Positions 21,773 through 35,300 of a DNA stretch of 64,000 nucleotides are shown here, piece after piece. Origin of the DNA: Hemicordylus capensis (lineage: Eukaryota; Chordata; Lepidosauria; Squamata; Cordylidae). Position numbers and translations under genes: made by a program. The notes under the pieces were generated by a model. The model searched no databases. It had not been told where the DNA came from and was given only the letters and a program-made list of their open reading frames with translations. The stretch spans positions 414,868,687-414,932,686 of the forward strand of contig NC_069658.1 in the NCBI RefSeq assembly GCF_027244095.1, read 5' to 3'. Each line of letters begins with the position of its first letter. The stretch's first letter is position 1.

Positions 21773-22127
21773 CCTATCTGTCTTATACACTCACTACAGC
21801 CCTCTCTTGGGCAACTCAGAAACAGTCCAGCTAGAAAGCAGTAGGGATTTGCTATCGCTTTTCTCAAGTTTTGAAGCTTGCAATGGAACTCTGATCCTGT
21901 TCTAGAAGAGACTGCAGGACTCTCTTCCAGGTTACTTCCCCACTACTCACCACCTCTCATTCACCTGCTTTGATATCCACAAAAACAAAATTATCTCTCC
22001 AAGTGAGGAAGCTAGAATGAATGTCACCTAGAAGCACTAGATGATATACTTCCCCACTGCAGAAGCAGCTCTTAGCTGTTGGAGCCACACTTCTCCTCTT
22101 GTACCTGGAGAAATGGGGATGGGGCTC

Positions 22128-22295
22128 TAGCTCAATGGCAGAGTACAAGCTTTGCATACAGAATGTCCCAGGTAGGGCTGGGAAAGACCCTTGGCTGAAA
22201 CTCTGGAGATCTGCTGCCAACGTGTGTCCATAGCACTGGGCTAGATGGAACCATCAGTCTTGACTCAGCACAATGCAGGTCCATATGTTCAAATC
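22128..22295 (+). mobile_element. SINE, tRNA-like head on the shared body (degraded)
   Basis: TAGCTCAATGGCAGAGTAC (A-box) and GTCCCAGGTAGGGCTGGG, then the body to GCAGGTCCATATGTTC. Confidence 0.65.
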
Positions 22296-22859
22296 ATTGT
22301 TTCACAGCTGCCATCTCTCTGCAGAGTCTTTGGCCATACTTCCCCCATCGGCCACTTCAGGGTGCAGGCCTTCTCCGCAGTATGTGCAGTTGAATCAGCC
22401 CCAGAGAAGAGGCACTACAGAGTTACATGCCTTCTTTCCCACCTTAGACAGCAATGCTGGCAATGGAAAATTGGTGCCCTCCTTCACTCTGTCTCTTGCA
22501 AGCTGTTCTGGTCGGGTCCCGGCTACCAGAAGAGTAGGAAAGCCTGAGCTAGCACCATGCCTACAGAACCCTCTCTTGGGCTCTGTTTGCAACCTGCTAT
22601 GGGGAAGCAGGAGAACTGCTTCAAATTCAAAATACAAAATCAAACAAAACATTTTGCAAGGAGAACTACTTGGTTGTTGACTGAGTTTGGCAACAAAGTG
22701 AGGATTTCTAGCCCGTCTGTTTTGCAGCTTTTGCTGAAACCAGAACCCCTTTCAGTTTATTTCCACTGCAGCGTCAGAGAATTCCTGGCACTTGCCCACA
22801 AGCAGGATCAGTCTGACACTCTCTCACTTGCTCCACAAACAGGCTCTCACTGACCAATG

Positions 22860-22892
22860 CGCACACGCGCGCGCACACACACACACACACGA
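22860..22892 (+). repeat. (CA)n microsatellite
   Basis: CACACACGCG...CACACA run. Confidence 0.9.
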
Positions 22893-25800
22893 GAAAAACA
22901 CCAAGATACAGATATGAGACTGGAGGTGTCACAGTAGGAATCAACTCAGCCTTGGCCCATATATAAAAAGGAACATGATTCCAGATGTGATTAAGGATGA
23001 AGACAAACTATAGTGTTTTCAGTGACGTCAAAGTAGTACAACAGAGGCATGGTTACCTGCAGTGACCAAGTACTTTCTTCAACCCACAGGGGTTTCCCCC
23101 CCTTCAAAAACCTGCAAAACCTGTTTGACCAGAAATTACAGGGGCACAAGAGAAAGGAGTATGTGTACCCAGGGCATCCTGAGGTGGGCCCCTTGGCTCC
23201 CCATTCCGCTTCCTTCCCACCACACAGGCCAGGAATTTACTCCCATCTGCTATCAGCTGGAAAGCCAACTTCGCATGGCTGGCTTAAGCTAATCTTCCTT
23301 ATCTTGTTCTTTCTCTGAGAAATGTCTCATGCTGGGTACTCAGCAGCATCACACAATGACATTGATACTGCATCTCTGTCCATGGGCAAAGCTGTGTAGT
23401 AGACATTGTTCACAGAACATCCCCAGGTGTGGGACGAGAGGGAAGAGAGCTGGATTAGGTGGTTTATGGAGATGGAAAATTCAGTGTTGGCAGGAAGTGG
23501 ATGCTCCTTTTGCTTGGATGGCAGAGTACGAAGCAGTGCAGCAAAAGCAGGAAGTCCTTTCTTTGGTTCACTATAACTGAAGAGTTGCTAGTTAAAGGAT
23601 GAAAAACTGAGCTAGATTGCAGGGAGCAAGACACACCGAAATTTGAACAGAAGATGTAGGATACTTCTTCGAGTTCTTCTCATGTACTCTTCTGGACTCC
23701 GAATTTGTGGCAGACACTGCTTTGGTTCTCCAGAGAGTAAAGGCCATCTACCCATTTAAAAAGCAAAGCACTTCGCTCTGTGCTGCTACTGTTACATTCA
23801 CCACTCTGCTGCTTCTCCTCCTGTATACTGGTGCAGCCCCCTTCATTGGCTGGCTGGAACCTCCTCCTCTTCCTTGGCACACACACACACTGATACTCTT
23901 TTCCTCTGTAGATACTCTGCCTGTGCCCACTGCTGCTCTCATGTCAACACCACACAATTTGTGCTAGTTGTATGCCCTTTTAAAATGCTGTCCCCTGTGT
24001 TTGAAATGTGGAAGATCTGATCCTTTAGAGGGGTCACAGAATGCCTAGAAGTATCATGTCAATAGCATGGGAAACACGGCAGTTAGATGCAAGCAGAAAA
24101 ACTGTTGGATCTTTTCCACTGAAATGAATGTGAAGTGTGTTCCATTTGAAACATGGCACTGAGCTAACCACTCCTTTTAAGTTCTCTGCTGTGATGAAGA
24201 AGATTTTATTATGTTACTGATGTTTTGAGCTGGGAGTTCTTATTTTGATGGGATACCTTTTAAAAATTGCCCAGAGTTCCTCATACCAATCTCTATGCAT
24301 ACAACACCTGGTAATTTCATGCAGTTTGGTTGAAAAATACCAGAGTTATATGGGCATCAGAAGACAAGGTGGCTCTTCACTGAAATCAATGTAAAACTAA
24401 TGATTTCCCCCACTTGTTTACATGCAAAATTGTTGACTACTGCAAGTCTACCACCTATTCCTATGACTTGGAACACAGAGCTTGTTAAAAATCCCTGGCT
24501 GACATCTTGGCTGCCAAAGCACATGTGTAAAGAAGAGCACTTCACACACAATTCGGGTTTTTGATGGGGTGTTAAGATTGTAGCCTGATTTATATCCAGG
24601 GTCAAAAAATCCACTTTTTGCATCTGTTTTGGCGGGCACCTTTGAATGCACAGTAAACTCGCGGTAAAGCCTGCTGTATGAAAAACGTTTCTGGTCTGCC
24701 TGTGTTTCAGAAGTGATCTGGAACACATTGCTGAGGGTCAGCAATGTATTTCCTCTCTTCCAGAGTGTGGTCAGACTGCGAGCATTTCTACCACAGTTCA
24801 CATGTAGAAGGACTGGAGGAGAGGCAGGTGAGCTCCCGTCGCATCCCCGCAGTTCCTTTTTATAGGTGCGCTTCAGTAGTCAGGATGTCAGCCACTAACC
24901 ACAGATGACTAAAATTCGCCATTTTTGGTGGCCCAGCTCATAGGAGAGCCAGTAGAAGCTTGCAACAGAAGGTGTGTGTAGCCAAGGGACATTACACAAC
25001 AGGCAGGGATCTATCTATCATGGCCTTTCAATTAGCCATAAAACTCATCTGTTTCTGTGCATAGTTTGCCCTACAATTCTAAAGAAAAGGGAGCACATGC
25101 TGTGTTGAGCACCACACAGAAAAGATCTCCTCAAAAGGAAGCCTGCCCCCAGCTCCTCCAGTGTGCTCAATATGACACACACACAGCGCATTGCACAAAT
25201 GTATCTGTGTTAAGTATTATAAACAGAAGTTATGAACAGTAACCAAAAAATCCACAGGAAAACAATCTACTATAACAAAGAGAGTGACCTCTTGGACAAG
25301 ATTCTAACCCAGTGCATACACACTGAATTCAGATTAATAGTTCAGGATTTGGAATTTGGGTAGTTAGCCTACAGTTAGGAGTGTGAGTGGGAGGGAGGGT
25401 GGGCGGGGAGGATCAGTTTAAATCATCGTCTACATAGTCTTAAAAGCACCATTGTCAAATTAAGCTGAAAACCACTTCAGTGCAGATAAGGCTCTCTACA
25501 GACTAGAAAAAGGCACTTTGAATGACAATTAGGAGTATGCATACTAACTTGGATTAAGGGAGAAAGCCCAAGAACTTAACTTCCCTATATAAGTAAAGCA
25601 AACCACATTGCTCCAGGAAGACAGACAAGGGAACTAAATTGTGAATATCCTCACAAGGGCCTGTCTTTTATGGGACAAAAAAAAAAAAGGTGCAAAATGT
25701 TGCAAAGGCACCACAAACCAGAGCATTTTGCCACATCCATTTGTAGTGCAAAGAACAACATCAAGTTACCTCCTAGCTGACTTGCCCCAGAGGTAAAGGC

Positions 25801-26331
25801 TCTAAATGGGGAGTTTACCTAGACCCACAGGCACTTGGCACTGTGTGGTCTAGATCTGCTGCAAACTGGGGCAAAGAATCCCATTATCCAAGAAGGGGGC
25901 AAGTCTATGGCTTAATTTCGCCCAGGAAAGGGCTGGCACTAAAGTAGCTTAAAAGTTAAGGTCAGCCACCCAAGAGTAGCCAGTTCATGCCAGCATTGTT
26001 TGGAAGGCAGCTGTGGGTACCCTGCAGAGGAAGGTGATTTTCTTCCTTCATTTGACTTAATTGGCAATAAATTAATGTGTGGTGTTTTGTTTTTGTTTTT
26101 AATCCCTTTTCTCCTGCTTTGAGACAGTCATCATGGCCTGGAGCCCTGTCCTGCCAACGGAGCAGGGAATTGGAGCCACTTGTTTTGAACATTAAAACAG
26201 ACTAAAAAAATAGCAGACTAGCCGAGGGTGTTTGCATACCAGCGGCTGCACAGGATAAAATATCTAGAGCAGAGCTGAGCTCTTGCCTACATCTCTAGTT
26301 AAGGCACAAGTGGAAGGAGAAACCATCCCTT
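22893..26331. other. Intergenic DNA and TMEM198B 3' untranslated region
   Basis: No gene recognised on either strand. Includes an A run at 25677-25688. Confidence 0.5.
26098..26103 (-). terminator. TMEM198B: Candidate poly(A) signal of TMEM198B
   Basis: ATTAAA on the minus strand, about 230 bases past the stop codon at 26332. No other AATAAA-type signal stood out between the stop and this point. Weak evidence by itself. Confidence 0.35.
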
Positions 26332-29300
26332 TCAGAGGCAGCCACGGGGTGTGGTGAGGGGAACCGTGGAACCACAGTCATAATCCAGGTCCACGGTGGT
26401 ATGAGCATTGGCGCTCAGGCTGCTTAGCGATGTGCCGGTCCCCAGCTGCTGGCGGTCACGCAGGCTCTGGATGTAACTCTTCAGAGTGTGGAATGGAGAA
26501 GTGGGGGTGGAGAGAGAGGGAGAGAGAGAGAGAGAGGGTTCAGCTCATGAACAGGCAAACAGTAAGATATTTTCTTGCAATAAGCTGGTACCTGGAGTTT
26601 TCCTCACAGTCAGAGGCAACTGAAGTTAACATAGCACTTGTCTTTGCTGTGAAGTGCACCTCCAAACACACAGTGGACACATGCAAGGATGTTGTGCCTG
26701 CCAGAGCTACCACCGGCCATGTGTCCAGCATTGTTTCCAAGAGAACAACCTGCATTCCAAACATTCAGGCTTTGCATACAAACACTGGTGTACTGTAGCA
26801 GATGTGACGGTCAACAAGGGAAGACTTGCCTCCATCAAAGACTGAGAAAAGCCTTATTCACATGCTATGTTCAATGCACGTGCAATTGGTGTACTGTGTA
26901 TGCGTGCACAGTTATACACACATTATGCTCAATGCATGGACAGCAGTACACATCCGTGCCCTGCATTTGAGAGGGTCTGTACCCAGGTCCATTTCTGAAA
27001 TGAACATGTGTATAGTCATTCACACAAAAGCACTTACATGTGTACAAACACCTGAATGCACGCACAGTGTATGGTCTGAATAGGGCTCGTGTTCCAGCTG
27101 CTCAGCCATATTCCTTGGCATCAGAGGCCCTTAGCAAGCTCTCTATAAGGCCATGATGGAAGGAGGACACCAAATGGTGACCAGAGAAGACCAAGAATGA
27201 GGGCAGGACACTCTGGCTAAATAATCTGGGCACCATAAATTACATTTATTTCTATTCCTGGCCATTTGGTTTTATTGCTAGGCTCTCTTGTAAACGGCTT
27301 TGAAAGTCCTTCTGAGCTATAAAGCTGCACAGAAGTCTCTGAGGCTGTTCACACGAGCAGCCCAACCCAGCCTTGCACAGTCCTACCCAGGTAGGGCTGC
27401 TTGTGTGGAGTGCTGGGATTGGGCCCAAGGCCGGTGCTGCCCCACCAGGTAGCCTGAGTCATGTACCCGGGCTATTGCCGAGGGAGAAGGGCGTCAGCGC
27501 ATCCCTTGCACCCCAGTCCCCAGTCGTGCGTCTGCTCGGGCTGTGGAGCCGACATTCAACAAATTCATCTAAGAATGGAACATGTGGAGTGGGGGGGGGG
27601 GGGAGAGATGATTCTGCTGCTTTTGGACAGAGATCAGACTAGATTGCCTTCTGCCTCTTGATTGCCTTCTGCCTCATAGAACTGTATGGTTCTATTAAGT
27701 CAAGATGGATTCCAACAATCCTTGTTTACCATTGGCTAACAGGATTAATGGGTTAGGGATGTAATTCCTCTGCACAGAAAGGCATCAATACACGGAAAAG
27801 AGAGATGTTTTCTAAGTGTGTGTTGGGGGGGGGGGGGCGGCTAGGGATGCAGCCAGCTCCAGGATGATAAGAGCAAGGAGGCAGCCATGCACAGGCAGCA
27901 GGAGGAGGAGAAGGCAAGGGAACACGTGTCCCCCCCAACAGCTTTATGGATCGTTCTCTCCTGCTCATCACTTCCCATAGTAGCCAATTGTCCCTCTGGA
28001 TCTCTGAAGATCTAAGATGGCACTGGGGGAAGGCCAAGAAGGCATGGTTGGAGAGGCTTTTGCAGGAGGAAGCAGATGCAGTGGTGGGGCTGGCATTGTA
28101 GTGAACGGGATGCAGAGAATATCTGTGGCAGAAACAACTGCTGGTTCAACACTCACTGGTGCGAGGACATCTCCTGCACAGCGCTTGACAGCACTGGGCT
28201 TATGCCGGTACGAGCCCTCCTGCGGCGCCTGGCTCTGCCTCTTCTTGGCTTCGCGCTGCCGAATCCGCAAGAGCTGCAGCTGCTTCTGTCTCCGATTGAG
28301 GACCACTTAAGGGCAAGAGAACAGGTGTGGGAGATCAGACAGTGCTTGCTGACCCAAACCACGCAAGGAGGCGGCCCAGCCCAGAGAAACCGGAGGGGAG
28401 AAAGAGAAATCACCCACCCCGCCCCAGCAAAACCCTTCAGCCTTGGGGAAAGCCAAGACACAGGAGAGAGTCCCTAGAGCAGGCCTGCTTAGTGTAGGGC
28501 CCCCGCCCCAAGTTGTTTTTGGACTACAATTCCATAACCCCCAGCCACAGTGGTTAAAAGCCAGGGATTATTTGGAATTCATTCATTCATTCATTCGATT
28601 GCTATACCGCCCTTCCAAAAATGGCTCAGGGCAGTTTCCACAGAGAAATAACAAACAAATAAATAAACAAATAAGATGGATTGTAGGCCAACATCTGCAG
28701 GAGGGTCGAAGTTTAGCAGCCCTGCCCTAGAGGGTAGGCAGCAAGGGCTTTCTTTCATCCCTGACCTCAGGATAAGGTTTAGTGAGGGGTGGGGGGGAGA
28801 GATAGTTACTTTACTGCAATATTGTCTCTCAGCCATGGCTAGTTCCAGGTTTGAGGAGGTCCTCAGCAAAGTGTCCTCTGAAAGGTGGGCCCACTAAGAT
28901 GCACTTCAGGGGCTTACTTCGTAGCATGATCGCTTGATCTCATGTCTTTCTTTTTCCTTCTTAAAGGAGAAGTCTCCTGAAATCCACCATTTCCCCCTCC
29001 CACAATGCATCAGACATTGCATCAGCCCAGGCCATGAGTAGGGGGTACGGCAGTCACCACAAGTACAGGCCGTCTCCACTGGCAACTGCCAGTTTCCCCA
29101 CCACAAAGGCTAACACTACATCTGGGGCCTTGTGGGCAGGGTGGGAACTTAATGGCTGCTTGCCAAATTGTGGTCAAAGCCCAGCCTTCCTGAGGGGTGT
29201 CCCTGAAGGCAGGTGCCAAGTGCGGTGGGACCTGGGCAGCTGCTTGAGGATGTTGCATGCTGACACCAGGCCGCCTCTTGGCCACTCCCTTTTTCAAACC

Positions 29301-32300
29301 TTTCTGTCAACTCCTTCAAACCATCCTGCCTCAGCTTTATGTACAGGTAGCAGAGTCTGCACAGTTGTTTATGTCACAAATCCTCAGAATCTCAGCTTTC
29401 ATGTTATGGATTAGGTTTGTTTTTGTTTGTTTGTAAGGAGTTGAAGGGGGTATCTCCTTCAACTCCTTTAAATCAGAAATGAGGTACATGACTCACTCTT
29501 GAGGCTTCTCGGGAAGGAGGAGGACAGAAAGGTGGTCAGCGATGCCACACTTCTCATGGTCCCTCCATGTTTGTTCACAACCTGTTGTCCATCATCATCC
29601 TGTCACCTCCCTTCCACTACTAAAGTCCCTTATAAAATAAGCATATAGTTATGGGGCAGGGGATGCAATCAGAATAAATTTCACTTATAAAGCAAATGTG
29701 CATGGATTCATTGAATCTGCACAATGTATCCCCATCACAAAATTTCAGTTCACTCCTTATCCACAGGGATGTTTATATTCCTTATGAGCTAAACAACATA
29801 TACAAATTAAAACAATGTGCATATGCAAGTGGACCCTGTTTTCCACAGGGGTGCCGTTCCTGCAGATTTCCACGGGTAACAAAACTGCAGATAATGGGAC
29901 ATTAAGGCAGTAGGAATGGGGGTGTGGGTGGGGGGTTAGGTTACTGGATGCTGAAAAAAATCACCAAAAATCAGTTCCCCAAAAGGGAAATAAAGTGCCC
30001 TACCATGCTCCATGGGTCTCCAGCTGTCCAGGAATGCCCCCTCCCCCATCCCCAGTTTTCCCATGAAAAATCACAGAAGGAATTGGGGTTGGGGGGAAGC
30101 CACAAAATGGCCCTTGTTCCCAAAATGGTGGTTGGAAATAACCTCAGAGGTCATTTCTGGCCACCCTGACACTGCTGATCTTAACTCTATGTTTTCAGCA
30201 TATGCCAAGGTCAGGTGTCAATTACCCAGTCGCGGATACGAAGAGCCACGGACGTTGGGACTGCGAATGGTGAAGTTTCCCTGTATTGGCTAATTTTGTC
30301 TAGTATGTTTTCCTTCTGCCAATCAAGGGAAGAGACCCAAAACTATGCAGGAAACCACTGTTGCCCCCGCTCTTCAAGCACACAGAAATTATGAGATTTC
30401 ATCAAGCATTGATTTCAAGTCTAGAACTTTGATGCTAGAAACTGGCTCTGATAAAGACAGACAGACAGGGTTCTTAGGGTCCTGAATTCTGTGCACAAAT
30501 ATAAAACTTTGTATGTTAAAATGTAATTACAGAATTGTGATCATATACTTTGGAACATTTTTAGTGCTCAATTCTGCCTTGCGGATCAAGTTCATGGAAG
30601 ACAGAGCAATGCCTACTAGCTGTGATAGGTTGACAGATCTCCACGTTTGGAGGCAGTATACCTCCAAATACCAGATGCTGGGAACAAACAGGGAGGGCTG
30701 TTGCTGTCTCCATACCTTCCTTTTAAAGCTTCCCAGAGGCATCTCAGTGGCCCTAGCAAGTTAGACTAAAGCAGAGCTGCACAACATCAGCCTTCCAGCT
30801 GTTGTTGGACTACAACTCCCATTATCTCTGACTACTGCCCGCCGCAGCTGGAGATGATGGAAACTGAAGTCCAACAAGAGCTGCGGATGGGTGTAGTGGG
30901 GGAGCTGTGCAGCCCTGAATGAGAGGGACCTTTCATCTGATATAGGAAGCCTCTTCTTACACCCTTGAAGCCCTTTGCCTTCAGGTCTCAATGATGGAAC
31001 CCGCATCTATCTGTCCTGGTGCATCCCCATGACTCTATGGCCTCTCCTGACCCATGACTCCTCCTTATTCCCCCTCCAACCTCCACTCACCTGTGAAATA
31101 TTTAAAAAGCACATGCAAGCTATAGCCTAGGACCGACAGGCCCAGACAGCTGGGTCTCCTCCCCTTCCTTGCCTCTCCCTCCGTAGGGGCCCCAAACACC
31201 CAAAGTCTTCCACTCACCATCCGTGTGGGAAAATCCTTCCGCAGTCACCTTCCACTGCAGCAGCACTCCCATCACGGCCAGGAAAGGCCAGGTGGCCAGC
31301 ACGGCCCAGCCGCACCAGCAGAGCGGGGGAGAAGGCGCCAGGCGTAGGCGGTCATATACGTGGCGGCCCAAAGCCAGGCTCTCCACAGCATAGTCCAAGC
31401 AGAGGGTGAGCACAGCACCCCCAAACACTGCTGTGGAGACCACCGTGAGGGCTTTTTGCCAGCGCAAGGCCACCACAGCACCCAAGAGGGCTGAGCCCAG
31501 CAGAGATCCAGCAGGGACCCACACGCTGGGCAGTTCATAGAGAGGCTCAGTGGCCACCAGCCCAGCTGTGGCCACGAGCAAGCCAAGCAAAAGCCCAGTC
31601 AGGAACAACCCAACCGAGTGCACCAGCATAGTGACTAAGCCGCACAGGACTCCAATGCCCAGGGCAATGCCGGCGCTGACCTCCAGGCTGAGCTGAGTGT
31701 CTAAGATGCGCTCCTTGTAGCAGAGCAAGAAGATCACAGCCGAGCCAAAGAGGAGACCTGAGAGAAACATGATGGCTTTGAAACAGCGGTAACCTGCGGA
31801 CAGAAAAAGAAACAAGGTGAGCACTGCAGAGGAAATGTAATGTGTGGCCAACTTTGCTAGGGGAGGCCTGGTCAAGCCAGACACTGCTGATAGCTGGCCT
31901 ATGGGAGGAGAGTTGGCCTTGTGGTAGCAAGAATGAATTGTCTGCTTTGCTAAGCAGGGCCTTCCCTGGTTTGCAGCTGGATGGGAAACTGCGTGTGTGA
32001 GCACTGGAGATATTTCCCTTAGGGGATGGGGCCACTCTGGGAAGAGCACCTGCATGAAGAAGGTTCTAAGTTCCCTCCCTGGCATCTCCAAGATAGGGCT
32101 GAAAGAGACTCCTGCCTGCAAGCTTGGAGAAGCTGCTGCCTGTCTGTGTAGAACTAGGGCTGCTCAACTCTGGCCCTCTTGCAGATGTTGGCTTACAACT
32201 CCCATAATCCCTGGCTACTGGCCACTGTGCGTGGGGATTATGGGAATTGTAGTCCCAAAACAGCTGGGGGGCCTAAGTTGAGCAGGCCTGGCACTGTAGA

Positions 32301-35300
32301 CAATACTGAGCTAGATGGACCAAGGGTCTGACTTGGTAGAAGGCAGCTTTCCTATGACAAATGGTCTAATCAATCCATGTTCTCATTATGAAGCAAACTG
32401 CTCATATGAAACACTGAGAACACAGCATGAGAAGTTACCTTGTGGAAAATCAGCCTTCTTTACATAATCATTTGGAACCAATGTTACATGCAGTTTATGA
32501 TCACTCTTACTGAAAGACAACATGTTACTTGATTTTATTTTAAACAGATCAAATATGAATCCACTGTTTTTGTTGCAACCATTGATTCTTGGCTATTTAG
32601 TAAAACTGAAGTCTATGTTGAGTATTCAGGGGAAAGGTATCATCATTTGTGACTTTTAATGGGTGGATTCATGTCATGGCAAATGAAGGCTGAAATACAG
32701 AGCAAGGACGCACCAGTGCAGTGAAAGAGCAGCCGAAAAGAACTTCCCAACTAACCGCACCTGTGCAGTGAGGAAGCACAATTTTTGACAGCTCCCCTTC
32801 CCCAGGAAGCCCTATGTGCCACTTGAAAGTATACCCTTGAGGGCTGTGCAACCCTCAAGGACATATTTTCAGGGAAGAGGAGGGTGTCAGAAATTGCTGC
32901 TTCATAGGAACATAGGAAGCTGCCATATACCAAGTCAGACTATTGGTCTATCTAGCTCAGTATTGTCTACACAGACTGGCAGTGACTTCTCCAAGGTTGC
33001 AGGCAGGAACCTCTCTCAGCCCTATCTTGGAGACAGGAGATGCCAGCGAGGGAACTTGGAACCTTCTGCTCTTCCCAGAGTGGCTCCATCCCCTGAGGGG
33101 AATATCTTACAGTACTCATATGTGGTCTCCCATTCAAATGCAACCAGAGTGGGCCCTGCTTAGCTTAAGGGGACAAGTCACGCTTGCTACCACAAGACCA
33201 GCTCTCCTCAATGCACTGGTGCAGTCAGACTGGAAGTTTGGATAGGTTGCTCTCTTACTTGCTCTCATCCTTGTTCTGTAGGTCAGCTGAGGTTAGGAAT
33301 TCCTATAGGGGTTTTTCAGAGATCGTCTTCAGTGAAATATCCCATTGTCTACCTTTGTTCTACTTTATTGACAGGAAGCTGGCTTGCTTGTGGTGCTGGA
33401 CACAAAGCGTCCAAAGAAGAGGGGCAGCAGGCTCTGCTCTCTGAATGCTAACTTTTCCCAAGTCACTCAGAAGCAGGAATACATACTCCTCTGCAAAAGT
33501 CCATGCTCCTGCTTCTCCTGCTCATTAAGCTTTCTCTATAGGCCTGTTCACACAGACAGGTGGGACTTTTTAAATGGGTACTTAGCCATCTGGAGAAACT
33601 TCAGTGTGAACTGGCAACTTACAGAAGACACAGGGACAGCTTGAAATGGAACAGCGGTTATTATCATTAATGTGACTCTGGCTGAAGCCGTTTAAGTTGC
33701 TTTTTCATGTGCACACATTCATAGTTTCAGAAATGCAAACTGACATAAACGAAGGAGAAGCCTGGGATACTAGCAGGGCCCATTCCAGATTGGAGGGATC
33801 CCTCAGCAAGGTGCCCTCTGGTAGACCCCTTCCAACCTTGGCACTTCCCCTTCCCTTATGCTGGTAGTGGATGCAGAGGCAAATGTGGGCTTCTATTTCT
33901 TGCCCACATCTTCTGCCAAAGTAAGGGGGAGCATCTAACTGGTAACCACTGGTTGCTGGTTGGGCCCAATCCTCCCTCAGTAGGACAAGGAGGAAGTGGT
34001 AGATTAGAACTGGGGGTCATCACCAGAAGGGAAAGCCAGAGGGCAGCAAATTGTTCAAATGAACTTCTTTCATTAGCCCATAACCCACAAGCCTACTAGG
34101 CCGGCATTCATGGCAGTTCAAATGCAATTTCCCCCCCAAGTGTGGTATTCCCCCAAGTGTGGAGAGCCAGCGTGGTGTAGTGGTTAGAGTGCTGGACTAG
34201 GAGCGGGAAGACCCGAGTTCAAATCCCCGTTCAGCCATGAAACTAGCTGGGTGACTCTGGGCCAGTCACTTCTCTCTCAGCCTAACCTACTTCACAGGGT
34301 TGTTGTGAAAGAGAAACTCAAGTATGTAGTACACCGCTCTGGGCTCCTTGAAGGAAGAGCGGGATATAAATGTAAAAATAATAATAAATAATAATAATTT
34401 AGCACTATAAGTGATTCCTCTTTCCCAGGAATGTTCACACTTGATGTGGAAAAAGCGAAAATGTAATTAGTATTACAGTTCACCAGGGCAGCTTTTTATT
34501 CCCTGCTTCAAGTGATACACACACTAGGGTTTAGCCTGGGGTATATTTCATGCCCTAAAATTGTACCTAATCAATAAAAGCACATTATCAAGAAACTACA
34601 GTATCCACTTTTTTACCCACTAAAACAATTGCTGGAGTGTACCTGATTCCCATCTCCACCTTCCACACCTCCCATTATTGCAACATATCCAGTAATGGCA
34701 GAATTAGAATTATTATATAAACTGGGTACTTTATTTGAAGGCTAAATCTGTATAATGTGCAAAAATATATATATACAGTTTTGCTGCAGTCAAAATGTTT
34801 AGCGCACATTCATTAAATATATCACAGGACTGTGTATTTTGAAGACAAGGTTGAGGAGCACACCAGTCTCCAGACCCCACAGAAATAGTTGCTCATTCCA
34901 TCAGCTTCCTGCCCACTGAGTTCATTTCACAAATGTTGGAATGTGTGTTTCTGCTTTACATCCATATTGGATAGCCACATTTTTCCCCCTTCTGCAATTC
35001 ACATGGCACAACCAAAGGAAAGACTGAGATAACTGAACTAATAAGCATGGGTGTTTGGGTGAAAAGTTAAATACAGGAGTAAACTGAGATACATTATATT
35101 GATTTTAAGTGATGTGTTCCATTTACACATACCAGCTGCTGATTTATACCAGATCTATATTTAATAATGGAGTATACTGTCCAGTGGTGCAGTCACCATT
35201 GAACTGGGGCAGGGACAAACATCTTCTGGTCCACAATGTCTGGGGGTTGCCTGAGTGTGTCTTCCCCCCACCGGGCACTCAGCCAATGCGAAAGCAGTGC

